Notes: generated by a model from the letters alone, not told the origin. A stretch of DNA of 64,000 nt from Solirubrobacteraceae bacterium (GCA_023230855.1 JALNWQ010000008.1:62001-126000); one strand, 5' to 3'. Positions 25,134-33,882 are shown, counted from the first letter of the stretch. Numbers and translations: made by a program.

Positions 25134-26725
25134 CCGGGTGGAGTCTGCCGTAGATGCCTGACGACCACCCCGCCGACCCCGACGAGCGAGAGCACCGCGG
25201 CCGCGAGCCCCGCCCCGCCGAGGACGTCCGACAGGTACGCGGAGTGCCGCACGATCGGCGCCGCGCAGATGAGGACGCCGACGATGACGCCCAGGCCGGT
25301 CAGGCCGATCCGGCCCGGGACGCGGCGCACCGCCGGCGTGAGGCAGACCCCGATCGCGACCCACACGACGGCCCCGGCCGCGATCGGCGACGGAAAGCTC
25401 GACGCCGCCAGGACGTCGAGGGCGCCGGGAGGCTGCGGTCGGGAGTCGGCGGCCCGCACCGCCGCGACCGTCAGGTGCACCGCGACGGCTCCGACGCCGA
25501 GCGTCACCGCGGTGATGACGTGCCGACGGTGGACGAGGAACGCGACCGTGGCGGCGGTGGCGAGGGCCACGACCCAGAGCGATCCGGCGGCGACGCCGAC
25601 GACCGACACGTCCTCGCCGATGCTCGTCCCGAGTCGGTCGACCCAGCGCAGCACCTCGCGGTCGCTACCGGTCACGGCGACGGCGTCGAGCGCCCGCTCG
25701 TAGGCGAGGAAGGCGAACGCCCCGACGCCCCCGACCGCGGCCAGGGTGGTGACCTCGAGGCCGAGGTCGCCGGGCGTGATGCGCCGCCACACCCACCGCA
25801 GCGGGAGCGACAGCGGTCGCCAGACGACGAGCACGATCCGCCCCGCCCGCGTGGCGGCCGCGCGCTCCGCCCACTCCTGCGCCTGCGCGCGATGGTCCTC
25901 GTCGGCGAGCCAGTGGAGGACGAACCACACCCCGACGACGACGGTGATGACCGCCCCGAACCACACCGCCCCCTGGTGCGCCCAGGACAGGATCTGGTCG
26001 AGGCTCTGCCAGAAGAGGAAGCCGAGGGTGACGAACAGCGCCGACCACAGGCCGCTGCCGACGATCGAGTACGGCAGGAACCGTCGCAGCGTCACCCCGC
26101 CGGAGCCGAGCACGAACGGCGCGACGGCACGGACGAACCCGATGAACCGGCCGATGAGCACGGCCTTGCCGCCGTGCCGGGTGAAGAACGCCTCGACCTT
26201 CTCGAGCCGGTCCGGCGTGATCTTGAACCGCGGGCCGTGCTTGACGAGGAAGACCCGTCCGAGCCGGCGCCCGAGGAGGAAGCTCACGAGGTCGCCGGTG
26301 AACGCGCACAACCAGACGATCGCCAGGAGCACCACGTAGTCGAGGGTGCCTTCGCCGGCGAGGACGCCGCCGAGGATGACGAACGTCTCGCCCGGGGCGA
26401 TGAGGCCGATGAACGCCCCGGTCTCGGCGAACGCGAGCACGCCGACGATGAGGTACGCCCAGTCGCCGAGCGCGTCGCCGACGTCCTCGATCCACTCCTG
26501 CAGCGGCAGGTCCTCGAAGCTCGGGATCTCGACGACGCCGGCGCCGAGGACGCCACCGACGACGATCGCCACCGCGACCGCGGGCAGGCCCCAGCGCGGA
26601 CGGTGGCCGTAGCGGCGGGCGACGACCCACGCGACCGGGGCGAGCACGGCGAGCGCGAGCCACATGGGGTGCACGGCGCCCAGCGGGGGGACCATGGTCG
26701 TCCACGGCATCGTGATGGGGCTCAT
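25130..26725 (-). CDS. DedA (SNARE-associated) and PAP2-like fused membrane protein
   Basis: 531 residues. After an N-terminal helix, residues 80-270 form a DedA/VTT domain (GDWAYLIVGVLAFAETGAFIG, LIAPGETFVILGGVLA, FLLGRRLGRVFL, GRFIGFVRAVAPFVLGSGG). Such proteins scramble or flip lipids. From about residue 330 a six-helix PAP2-like half follows; the motif remnants SFPSPIAAGAV and RHSAYLSDVLGG correspond to the SGH and R-x5-H-x3-D motifs, with His of the first replaced. The fusion suggests lipid-carrier recycling, for example undecaprenyl phosphate. It overlaps ispE by ATGA (26722-26725), linking it to isoprenoid synthesis. Confidence 0.87.
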   Translation of the reverse strand: MSPITMPWTTMVPPLGAVHPMWLALAVLAPVAWVVARRYGHRPRWGLPAVAVAIVVGGVLGAGVVEIPSFEDLPLQEWIEDVGDALGDWAYLIVGVLAFAETGAFIGLIAPGETFVILGGVLAGEGTLDYVVLLAIVWLCAFTGDLVSFLLGRRLGRVFLVKHGPRFKITPDRLEKVEAFFTRHGGKAVLIGRFIGFVRAVAPFVLGSGGVTLRRFLPYSIVGSGLWSALFVTLGFLFWQSLDQILSWAHQGAVWFGAVITVVVGVWFVLHWLADEDHRAQAQEWAERAAATRAGRIVLVVWRPLSLPLRWVWRRITPGDLGLEVTTLAAVGGVGAFAFLAYERALDAVAVTGSDREVLRWVDRLGTSIGEDVSVVGVAAGSLWVVALATAATVAFLVHRRHVITAVTLGVGAVAVHLTVAAVRAADSRPQPPGALDVLAASSFPSPIAAGAVVWVAIGVCLTPAVRRVPGRIGLTGLGVIVGVLICAAPIVRHSAYLSDVLGGAGLAAAVLSLVGVGGVVVRHLRQTPPG

Positions 26726-27666
26726 CGGGGCGGCGGGGTCGGGACGACGGTCGGGGGGGCCACGCCGGACGACGGTCGGGCGACGTCGGCGTCGTGTCCG
26801 CCGTCGCGTAGCCGGGCCGCGGCGTGGGAGGCGGCCGCGTCGTCGGCGAACCACGCGAACGTCGTCGGGCCGGAGCCGCTGACCATCGGGGTCGTCCCAC
26901 CGACCGACCGCAGCGCGTCGAGCGCCTCGGCGATCTCGGGGCGCAGGTCGATCGCGGCGCGCTGGAGGTCGTTGACCCGCAGCTCGCGGGGCAGGCCGTC
27001 CCCGAGCGCCCCGGTGATCCGCGAGCGCCACGCTTCGAGCCCGTGCGCGTCGCGGGTCGCCCCGAGCGCGTCGGTGCGCCGGTAGACGTCCGCGGTCGAC
27101 AGCCCGAACGGGGCCCGCAGCACGACGATCGCGCCGGGCAGCGCGCCCGGCAGCCGGGTGAGGCGCTCGCCGGCGCCCTCGGCGAGCACGAGGCCCGGTC
27201 GCAGCTGGTGGGGGACGTCGGCCCCCAGGCCGATCGCGATCCGGGCGAGCGTCGCGTCGTCGGCGGGTCGGACGGCGTGGGCGAGCCGGAGCGTCGCGCC
27301 GGCGTCGGCCGATCCGCCCGCCATTCCCGCGGCGACCGGGATCCGCTTGTGGATGACGACGGTCATCGGCGGTCCGTCCCAGCCGGTCGCGTCGCGGAAC
27401 GCCCGCAGGGCCCGCAGCGCGAGGTTGTCGCCGTCGACGCCGGCGCAGTCGACGGCGTCGCCGTGCGGGTCGTCGGCCGGCGGCGGGGGGTCGCCGTCGC
27501 GGCGGGGCCGGAGCGTCACGGTGTCGGCGAGCGACAGCGACTGCATGACGCTCACGAGGTCGTGCCGTCCGTCCGGCGCCCGGGTCGGCCCGACGACGAG
27601 GGTGGCGTTGACCTTGGCGGGGGCCGTGGTCGTCAGGCCGGCCGCGGGGATCGTCGGCGACGTCAC
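26722..27666 (-). CDS. ispE: 4-diphosphocytidyl-2-C-methyl-D-erythritol kinase
   Basis: GHMP kinase of the MEP isoprenoid pathway, phosphorylating CDP-ME. The 314 residues contain TAPAKVNATLVVG near the start, the GHMP ATP loop IPVAAGMAGGSADAGATLR, GADVPHQL and the C-terminal VSGSGPTTFAWF. The usual AKINL reads AKVNA. GTG 27666 overlaps the rsmA stop as GTGA; this start matches the family N-terminus. Part of metG-tatD-rsmA-ispE, a common bacterial order. Confidence 0.95.
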   Translation of the reverse strand: MTSPTIPAAGLTTTAPAKVNATLVVGPTRAPDGRHDLVSVMQSLSLADTVTLRPRRDGDPPPPADDPHGDAVDCAGVDGDNLALRALRAFRDATGWDGPPMTVVIHKRIPVAAGMAGGSADAGATLRLAHAVRPADDATLARIAIGLGADVPHQLRPGLVLAEGAGERLTRLPGALPGAIVVLRAPFGLSTADVYRRTDALGATRDAHGLEAWRSRITGALGDGLPRELRVNDLQRAAIDLRPEIAEALDALRSVGGTTPMVSGSGPTTFAWFADDAAASHAAARLRDGGHDADVARPSSGVAPPTVVPTPPPR

Positions 27667-28583
27667 GCGTCGCCCCGCCAGGTCGCGATCGCGGACGCGA
27701 CGGCGTCGTCGCCCTCGATCTCGGCGAGCGCCGCGGCGAGGTCGACGAACCGCGCCGCCGACAGGCGCTCGGCGCGCACGTCCACCGTCTCGCCGATCCG
27801 CTCCAGCGCCGCCCGCGCCGCGTCGCGCCGGCCGGCCGGGGCGCCGGGCACGTGTGACAGCGACCGCGGCAACGCCTTGCGGCGGTGGCGGAACGCGCCG
27901 TCGACGAGGTCGCGCACCGCCCGGGGTGCCGGGGGACGGACGCGGCGCAGGCCCAGGAGGACGCTGTCGACGTTCGGCACCGGCGAGAACACCGCGCGCG
28001 GCACCTTGCGCAGCACCCGCACGTCGCAGGAGAGCTGGGCCAGCGCGGACGGCGCCCCGTAGGCCGGCGTTCCCGGCCGGGCCGCGAACCGCTCCCCCAC
28101 CTCGCGCTGGACCATCGCCACCCACCGCTGCACCGACCCGAGCTCGGCCACGGTCCGCAGGATGACCGTCGCCGCGACCGAGTAGGGCAGGTTCGACACG
28201 ACGACGGTCGGGGCCGGGTCGAGCGCCGACAGGTCGATCCGGACGGCGTCGCCGAAGTGCAGCTGCGCCTGACCGTCCTCGAGGCCCGGACCGAGCGCCT
28301 CGCGCAGCGGCGCCTCCAGGCCCCGGTCGACCTCGACGACGTGGGTCACCGCCACCCGCTCGAGCAGGTGCTCGCTGAGGACCCCGAGCCCACCGCCGAC
28401 CTCGAGCGCGACGTCGTCGTCGCGCAGCTCCGCCAGCCGGGCGATGACGTCGAGGATGTTGTCGTCGACGAGGAAGTTCTGGCCGAGGTCGTGGCGCGGC
28501 CGGATCGCGTGGTCGCGCATCCTCCGGATGCTCGCCTGGCCCCGGGGCACGGGCTCCCCGCCCGGCGCCGGATCGTCGTTCAC
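27663..28583 (-). CDS. rsmA: 16S rRNA (adenine1518/1519-N6)-dimethyltransferase
   Basis: Dimethylates two adenines in helix 45 of 16S rRNA. Visible motifs are LGQNFLVDDNI, the SAM loop ALEVGGGLGVLSEHLL, VVEVDRGLEAPL, and the catalytic VVSNLPYSVAATV. GTG 28583 is chosen since it overlaps the tatD stop in GTGA, like the neighbouring junctions; ATG 28520 (MRDHAIRPRHDLGQNFL) is the alternative and would drop 21 residues. 306 residues from the GTG. Confidence 0.95.
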   Translation of the reverse strand: MNDDPAPGGEPVPRGQASIRRMRDHAIRPRHDLGQNFLVDDNILDVIARLAELRDDDVALEVGGGLGVLSEHLLERVAVTHVVEVDRGLEAPLREALGPGLEDGQAQLHFGDAVRIDLSALDPAPTVVVSNLPYSVAATVILRTVAELGSVQRWVAMVQREVGERFAARPGTPAYGAPSALAQLSCDVRVLRKVPRAVFSPVPNVDSVLLGLRRVRPPAPRAVRDLVDGAFRHRRKALPRSLSHVPGAPAGRRDAARAALERIGETVDVRAERLSAARFVDLAAALAEIEGDDAVASAIATWRGDA

Positions 28584-29335
28584 GTGCCCCACCCGAAGAG
28601 CCGGTCGGCGTTGGCGGTGACGACCGCGTCGAGCTCCTCGTAGGTCTGGTCGCGTCGCTCGGCGACGAACCGCGCGGTCTCCACGACGTAGGCCGGCTGG
28701 TTGCGCTCGCGACGGCGGCGCTGCGGGGTGAGGTACGGCGCGTCCGTCTCGACGAGCAGCCGTTCGTCGGGCACCGCCGCCGCGGCGAGCGCCAGCGGCT
28801 CGTTCCTCGGGTAGGTGACGTTGCCGGCGAACGAGATGTACCAGCCCCGGTCGAGGCACTCGTGGAGCCGGTCGGGCATCGAGAAGCAGTGGAGGATCAC
28901 CGTCACGCCCTCGGCGTGGTCGCGCAGCGTCGCGATCGTCTCGTCGTCGGCGGCGCGGGTGTGGATGACGAGCGGCTTGGCGGTCTCGCGCGCGATCTCG
29001 ATCTGGCCGCGGAACGCGGCGCGCTGGTCGTCGGGCTCGGCGTGCTCGCGGAAGTAGTCCAGGCCGGTCTCGCCGATCGCCCGGCACTTCGGGTGGGCGG
29101 CGACGCGGCGCAGCTCCTCCCCCACCCGCTCGTCGTAGCCGGTGGCGAGGTTGGGGTGCCGGCCGAGGGCGGCGTAGACGTCGTCGTGCGCGTCGATCTG
29201 CCCGATGACGACCCGCCACGACTCCTCGTCCATCCCGACGGTGAGGATCCGCCGCACGCCGGCGGCGCGGGCCGCGGCGAGCAGCTCCTCGTCGTCGGGG
29301 GCGCACGACGCGAGGTGGGTGTGGCTGTCGATCAT
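28580..29335 (-). CDS. tatD: TatD-family metal-dependent deoxyribonuclease
   Basis: 251 residues with the amidohydrolase-type metal ligands in place: MIDSHTHLAS at the N-terminus, IGETGLDYFREH, VIHTRAADDE, ILHCFSMPD and LVETDAPYLTPQRRRRERN. TatD proteins act as 3'-5' exonucleases or 3'-DNA repair phosphodiesterases. Overlaps the metG stop by ATGA and sits between metG and rsmA, the typical order. Confidence 0.95.
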   Translation of the reverse strand: MIDSHTHLASCAPDDEELLAAARAAGVRRILTVGMDEESWRVVIGQIDAHDDVYAALGRHPNLATGYDERVGEELRRVAAHPKCRAIGETGLDYFREHAEPDDQRAAFRGQIEIARETAKPLVIHTRAADDETIATLRDHAEGVTVILHCFSMPDRLHECLDRGWYISFAGNVTYPRNEPLALAAAAVPDERLLVETDAPYLTPQRRRRERNQPAYVVETARFVAERRDQTYEELDAVVTANADRLFGWGT

Positions 29336-30882
29336 CCGGCGTCGGCCCCCCGGCCCGCCGCGCCGTCGTCGACGCCGCGGTCCTTGGGGAAGAGCGGTGG
29401 CAGGTCGCCGACGGTCGTCACCGGACCGCCGCCCGGGAGCGCGTCATCCCACACCAGCGACGGGGCGTCGAGCGCCTCGAGCAGCCGGACGGTGCTCGCC
29501 GGCAGCCACGGGTGCAGCAGGACGGCGACGCTCCGCACCCCCTCGGTGAGGGTCCGCAGCACGGTGTCGAGCGCGGCGGTGTCGTCGGGGGCGTCCTTCT
29601 CCGCCTTGGCGAGCGTCCACGGCGCGCGCTCCTCGACGTAGCGGTTGAGCCGCCGCACCCGCTGCCAGATCTCGTCGAGCGCCTGGCTGATGCGGCCCTC
29701 GTCGAGCATCGTCGTGACGGTGTCCGGCAGCCCGGCGAACGCGTCGGCGATCTCCGCGTCGACGGCGACGTCGGGGATCCGGCCGTCGCGGTAGCGGCGC
29801 ACCATCGCCAGGCTCCGCGACGCGAGGTTGCCCAGGTCGTTGGCGAGCTCGGTCTCGTAGCGGGCGCGCAGGCCGTCGATCGACACCGACCCGTCGCTGC
29901 CGAACGCCACCTCGCGCAGCAGGTAGAACCGCACCGCGTCGGCGCCGAACGCCTCGACCGCCGCGAACGGGTCGAGGACGTTGCCGCGCGACTTGCTCAT
30001 CTTCGCGCCGTCGACGAGGAGGAACCCGCCGACGAGCAGCCGCCGCGGCACCTCGATCCCGGCGGCCATGAGCAGCGCCGGCCAGTAGATGGCGTGGAAC
30101 TTCAGGATGTCCTTGCCGATGACGTGCACCGGCGGCCAGTGCGAGTCGGTGAGGTCCTCCCCCTCGCGGCCGAACGCGAGCGCGGTGCGGTAGTTCAGCA
30201 GCGCGTCCCACCAGACGTAGAAGACGTGCTCGGGGTCCCACGGCACCGGCACGCCCCAGCTGATCGCCGCCCGACTGAGCGACACGTCCTGCAGGCCACC
30301 CTTGATGAACGCCAGCGCCTCGTTGCGCCGCACGGCGGGGACGACCCAGTCGGGCCGCTCCGCGAAGAGCCGCTCGAGCGGCTCCTGGAACGCCGACAGC
30401 CGGAAGAACCAGTTGCGCTCGCGCTCGCGCAGCAGGTCGATGCCGTGGATCGGGCAGGTGTTGCCCTCGCCGATCTCGCTGTCGGTCTTGAAGTCGGCGC
30501 ACTTCGGGCAGTACCAGCCCTCGTAGTCGTCCTCGTAGACGTGGCCGTTGTCCTTGACCCGCGTGAGGAGCTCCTGCACCGCGGCCTTGTGGCGCTCGTC
30601 GGAGGTGCGGACGAAGTAGTCGCTGGAGGACTCGAGCGGCTCGCGCATCGCCGCGAACTTCGGCGCGTTCTCGTCGACGAGCTCCTGCGGGGTGATGCCC
30701 CGCTCGGCGGCGACGTTCGCCACCGGCTCGCCGTGCTCGTCGGTGCCGGTGAGGAAGAACACGTCGTCCCCCCGCTGCCGCCGATGCCGGGCCAGGACGT
30801 CGGCGACGATCGTCGAGTACGCGTGCCCCAGGTGCGGCGCCGCGTTGACGTAGAAGATCGGCGTCGTGACCTCGTACCCCAT
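29332..30882 (-). CDS. metG: Methionyl-tRNA synthetase
   Basis: Class I synthetase of 516 residues. The HIGH motif appears as APHLGHAYST near residue 14, the zinc knuckle as CPKCADF with CPIHG, and the KMSKS loop as GAKMSKSRGNVLDP near residue 305. An anticodon-binding helical domain follows. No C-terminal EMAP/Trbp111 domain is present. MGYEVTTPIFYVNAAPHLGH fixes the start at 30882; TACCCT ends 10 nt upstream. First gene of a six-gene overlapping operon. Confidence 0.97.
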   Translation of the reverse strand: MGYEVTTPIFYVNAAPHLGHAYSTIVADVLARHRRQRGDDVFFLTGTDEHGEPVANVAAERGITPQELVDENAPKFAAMREPLESSSDYFVRTSDERHKAAVQELLTRVKDNGHVYEDDYEGWYCPKCADFKTDSEIGEGNTCPIHGIDLLRERERNWFFRLSAFQEPLERLFAERPDWVVPAVRRNEALAFIKGGLQDVSLSRAAISWGVPVPWDPEHVFYVWWDALLNYRTALAFGREGEDLTDSHWPPVHVIGKDILKFHAIYWPALLMAAGIEVPRRLLVGGFLLVDGAKMSKSRGNVLDPFAAVEAFGADAVRFYLLREVAFGSDGSVSIDGLRARYETELANDLGNLASRSLAMVRRYRDGRIPDVAVDAEIADAFAGLPDTVTTMLDEGRISQALDEIWQRVRRLNRYVEERAPWTLAKAEKDAPDDTAALDTVLRTLTEGVRSVAVLLHPWLPASTVRLLEALDAPSLVWDDALPGGGPVTTVGDLPPLFPKDRGVDDGAAGRGADAG

Positions 30883-30891
30883 GCGCACGGG

Positions 30892-30897
30892 AGGGTA
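30892..30897 (-). promoter_or_regulatory. -10 box (TACCCT) of the metG operon
   Basis: TACCCT on the minus strand ends 10 nt before the metG ATG, so the operon transcript would have almost no leader and no T-box or other riboswitch. Confidence 0.45.
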
Positions 30898-31032
30898 CCG
30901 ACGGGCCGCCTCGGCGCCGTGGCCCGACGGAGAAGCGACCGGGTCGCCGCGGGGCCACCGTCGGCGGGCCGACGGACCGGGGCGACGGAGGCCGGCGCGA
31001 CGGCGGGTCGTCCCGCCATCGGCCACCGACGG

Positions 31033-31812
31033 TCAACCGACCCGCCGTCGGACGAGTCCCGGCGTCGACGCCGACGCCGCCCGAGCGCGACGCCGGCGAC
31101 GACGGCGGAGCAGGCCCCCGCCGGCCGGCAGGCCGAGGGCGGCGACGGCGAGCCCGCCCCACACGATCACGGGCGCCCCCGGTCGGCCGGTGGCCGTGGG
31201 CGCCGGGGTCGCCGCGATGCCCGGCGCGACGTCGACGGGCACGCGCTCGCCGCCCGCGACCGGCCCCCCGCGCGGTCGACCGGCCACGACCGGCGGGCGG
31301 GGCGTCGCCGGGGACGGGACCGGCCGGCCCGGCGCCGGGGCGGGGCGCGGCGCCGCCGGGCGGGGCGCCCGGCGGTCGGGGGCGGGAACCACGGGCGCGC
31401 CGGGACGCGGGGACCGACGGCCCAGCAACGGCCCGGGATCGACGTACCCGAACGCGTCGGCGGCATGCCGCACGCTGAGGGTCACGACCGGGCCGGACGC
31501 CGATCCGACCGGTCGCCCCGCGGCGACGCCGACGCCCGTCGTGACGACCGTCGTCCGCAGCCGACCGACGACCACCGACCAGCGACCGCAGCGTACGGCG
31601 ACCATGCGCGTCGACGGCCGGCCGGGCGTGCGTCCGACGAAGCCCACCCGACCCCGGCACGGGGCGACGACCACCGCTCCGCCGGCCGCCGCCAGGGTGA
31701 TCGTCCGCCGGCTCCCCCGCACGAACGGGGCCGCCCGGTCGTACGCGAAGGCGCTCCGGACCGCCCCGTCGACCGGTCGGACGAGCGCGGGCGGCGGATC
31801 GACGGCGGGCAT
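31033..31812 (-). CDS. Degenerate LytM/M23-like protein with Pro-rich stalk and C-terminal membrane anchor
   Basis: 259 residues. Residues 5-125 follow the M23 fold order: RPVDGAVRSAF, a TITLAAAGGAVVVAPCRGRVGFVG strand pair, VAVRCGRWSVVVGRL, VGVAAGRPVGS, VTLSVRHAADAFGYVDPGPLLG. The HxxxD and HxH zinc ligands of active enzymes are absent (GSRRTI and VTL occupy those places), so it is probably a non-catalytic binding or regulatory domain. A Pro/Arg/Ala-rich region follows, then a membrane helix (VIVWGGLAVAALGLPAGGGLL) and an Arg cluster. No N-terminal signal peptide is evident from ATG 31812, which a TACGGT -10 box supports; topology is therefore unclear. Confidence 0.75.
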   Translation of the reverse strand: MPAVDPPPALVRPVDGAVRSAFAYDRAAPFVRGSRRTITLAAAGGAVVVAPCRGRVGFVGRTPGRPSTRMVAVRCGRWSVVVGRLRTTVVTTGVGVAAGRPVGSASGPVVTLSVRHAADAFGYVDPGPLLGRRSPRPGAPVVPAPDRRAPRPAAPRPAPAPGRPVPSPATPRPPVVAGRPRGGPVAGGERVPVDVAPGIAATPAPTATGRPGAPVIVWGGLAVAALGLPAGGGLLRRRRRRRARAASASTPGLVRRRVG

Positions 31813-31818
31813 CGGTCG

Positions 31819-31824
31819 ACCGTA
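31819..31824 (-). promoter_or_regulatory. -10 box (TACGGT), leaderless, of the LytM-like gene
   Basis: TACGGT on the minus strand ends 7 nt before the ATG at 31812. Confidence 0.45.
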
Positions 31825-31970
31825 GGACGACGCGGCGGCGACGGGACGCGCTCCACGGGATCGGCGCGCATCCGGCGCCGGTCCTCCACGCCCCGCCACC
31901 GTCGGTCCACGAAGATCGGGACGGCGACCGCTCGATCCCCGGGCCCTCCACCGCGACGGCGCCCGGCTCC

Positions 31971-31976
31971 TAGACT
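31971..31976 (+). promoter_or_regulatory. -10 box (TAGACT), leaderless, of the acetolactate synthase gene
   Basis: TAGACT ends 7 nt before the ATG at 31983. Confidence 0.5.
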
Positions 31977-31982
31977 CGCCCC

Positions 31983-33779
31983 ATGGCCGACCCCGCCGCC
32001 CCGACCCCCCGGACCGTCGCCCACCTCATCGTCGAGGCGTTGGAGGCGGAGGGCGCCGAGGTCGTCTTCGGGATCCCGGGCGAGGAGAACATCCACTTCG
32101 TCGACGCGCTGCGCGACTCGCCCATCCGCTACGTCCTCGTGCGGCACGAGCAGGCGGCGTCGTTCATGGCCGAGATCTGGGGCCGGTTGACCGGGCGCGC
32201 CGCGGTGTGCTCGGCGACCCTCGGGCCCGGCGCGATCAACCTGCTGCTGGGCACCGCCGACGCCCAGACGAACAGCACGCCGCTCATCGCGCTGTCGGCG
32301 CAGGTCGGTCGCGACCGGTCGTACAAGGAGTCCCACCAGAGGGTCGACCTCGTTGGGATGTTCTCCCCGGTCACGAAGTGGGCGGCGACGCTCCCGACCG
32401 CCGACGCGGTGCCCGAGATGGTCCGCAAGGCGTTCAAGACCGCCCAGACCGAGCGGCCCGGAGCGGTGTTCCTCGCGGTCCCGGAGGACCTCGAGGGCGC
32501 GCCGGTCGACGATGCGCTGCGCCCGCTGCCGATCGACGTCGTCCACCCCAACGAGCCGACCGACGCCCAGGTCGCCCGCGCCGCGGTGGCGCTGCGCGAG
32601 GCCCGCAACCCGATCCTCCTCGTCGGCCACGGCGCGGCGCGCGAGGGCGCGGCCGAGGAGGTCCGCCGGTTCGCCGAGCGGATCGGCCTGCCCGTCGCGT
32701 CGACGTTCCACGCCAAGGGCACGTTCCCCGACGACCATCCGCTCGCGCTCGGGGCGGTCGGGTTCATGCGCCACGACTACGTGAACTTCGGGTTCGACGC
32801 GGCCGACGTCGTCGTCGCCGCCGGCTACGAGGTGCAGGAGTTCGACCCGGTGAAGATCAACCCGGGACGCGACAAGCGGATCGTCCACGTCCACCGGTTC
32901 GCGGCCGAGGTCGACGACCACTACCCGGTCGAGGTGGGCCTGCACGGCTCGATCGGGCGCTCGCTCACGTTGCTCGCCGACGCCGTGACGAACGACGACG
33001 GCGACGCCCGGGTCGGCTCCGGGTCGACGCCGGACGGGGCCGACGTCGCGGGCGCTCCCCCGACCGATCGCGCCACCGCGACCGGCGCCGCCGCGCCCCG
33101 CCTGACGAGCGCCGGTTGTCGCGCCGCCGATCGTCTGGCCGAGGAGCTCGACCGCGGGCGCGCCGACGACCGGGCGCCGTTGAGCCCGCAGCGGGTCGTG
33201 GCGGACACCCGGGCGGCGCTCGGCCGCGACGACGTCGTGCTGGCCGACACCGGCGCGGTGAAGATGTGGATGGCGCGCCTCTACCCGACGTACGCCCCGA
33301 ACACGTGCCTGCTCGCGAACGGCCTGTCGTCGATGGGGTTCGCGCTGCCCGGCGCGATCGCGGCGGAGGTCGCGCTCAACGGCTGGGGGCCCGGTCGACG
33401 CGAGGGTCGACCGCGGGTGCTCGCCGCGACCGGCGACGGGGCGTTCCTCATGAACGTCCAGGAGATCGAGACGGCGGTGCGGGAGCGGATCCCGCTGTGC
33501 GTCCTCGTGTGGGAGGACGGCGGCTACGGGCTGATCGAGTGGAAGATGGACCTCGAGCTCGGGCGCTCCTCGTCGGTCCGGTTCGGTAACCCCGACACGG
33601 TGATGCTCGCGGAGAGCTTCGGCGCCCGCGGGGTGCGGATCGAGGCCGCCGACGAGCTGCTGCCCGCCCTGCGCGAGGGCCTGGACCACGACGGCGTGAC
33701 GATCATCGCCTGCCCCGTCGACTACCGCGAGAACCTGCGGCTCACCGACCGGCTCGGGGCGCTCGAGGAGGCGCTGTAG
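31983..33779 (+). CDS. Thiamine-diphosphate enzyme, AlsS-like acetolactate synthase
   Basis: 598 residues. The TPP-activating Glu is in YVLVRHEQAASFMAE; SATLGPGAINLL, the AlsS-like RVDLVGMFSPVTKWA and the TPP/Mg motif GDGAFLMNVQEIETAVRERIPL are present. The resemblance is closer to catabolic AlsS (pyruvate to acetolactate) than to IlvB, and no small-subunit gene (ilvN) or ilvC follows. An insertion of about 45 Ala/Asp/Gly/Thr-rich residues (about 340-385) separates the central and TPP domains. Leaderless. It stands alone, ending at a 16-bp hairpin. Confidence 0.9.
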   Translation: MADPAAPTPRTVAHLIVEALEAEGAEVVFGIPGEENIHFVDALRDSPIRYVLVRHEQAASFMAEIWGRLTGRAAVCSATLGPGAINLLLGTADAQTNSTPLIALSAQVGRDRSYKESHQRVDLVGMFSPVTKWAATLPTADAVPEMVRKAFKTAQTERPGAVFLAVPEDLEGAPVDDALRPLPIDVVHPNEPTDAQVARAAVALREARNPILLVGHGAAREGAAEEVRRFAERIGLPVASTFHAKGTFPDDHPLALGAVGFMRHDYVNFGFDAADVVVAAGYEVQEFDPVKINPGRDKRIVHVHRFAAEVDDHYPVEVGLHGSIGRSLTLLADAVTNDDGDARVGSGSTPDGADVAGAPPTDRATATGAAAPRLTSAGCRAADRLAEELDRGRADDRAPLSPQRVVADTRAALGRDDVVLADTGAVKMWMARLYPTYAPNTCLLANGLSSMGFALPGAIAAEVALNGWGPGRREGRPRVLAATGDGAFLMNVQEIETAVRERIPLCVLVWEDGGYGLIEWKMDLELGRSSSVRFGNPDTVMLAESFGARGVRIEAADELLPALREGLDHDGVTIIACPVDYRENLRLTDRLGALEEAL

Positions 33780-33815
33780 CCGGCGGCGGGCGCGCCTGGC
33801 GCGGGCCGGACCGCG

Positions 33816-33868
33816 GTCGCGCGTGGCGGATCGCGACCGCCGTGCGACCACCATCCGCCACGCGCGAC
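33816..33868. terminator. Perfect 16-bp inverted repeat between convergent genes
   Basis: GTCGCGCGTGGCGGAT (33816-33831) and its exact complement (33853-33868) flank a 21-nt loop. It lies between the acetolactate synthase gene and rsmI, converging, and probably ends both transcripts. Confidence 0.7.
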
Positions 33869-33882
33869 GTGGCGGAGCCGGG

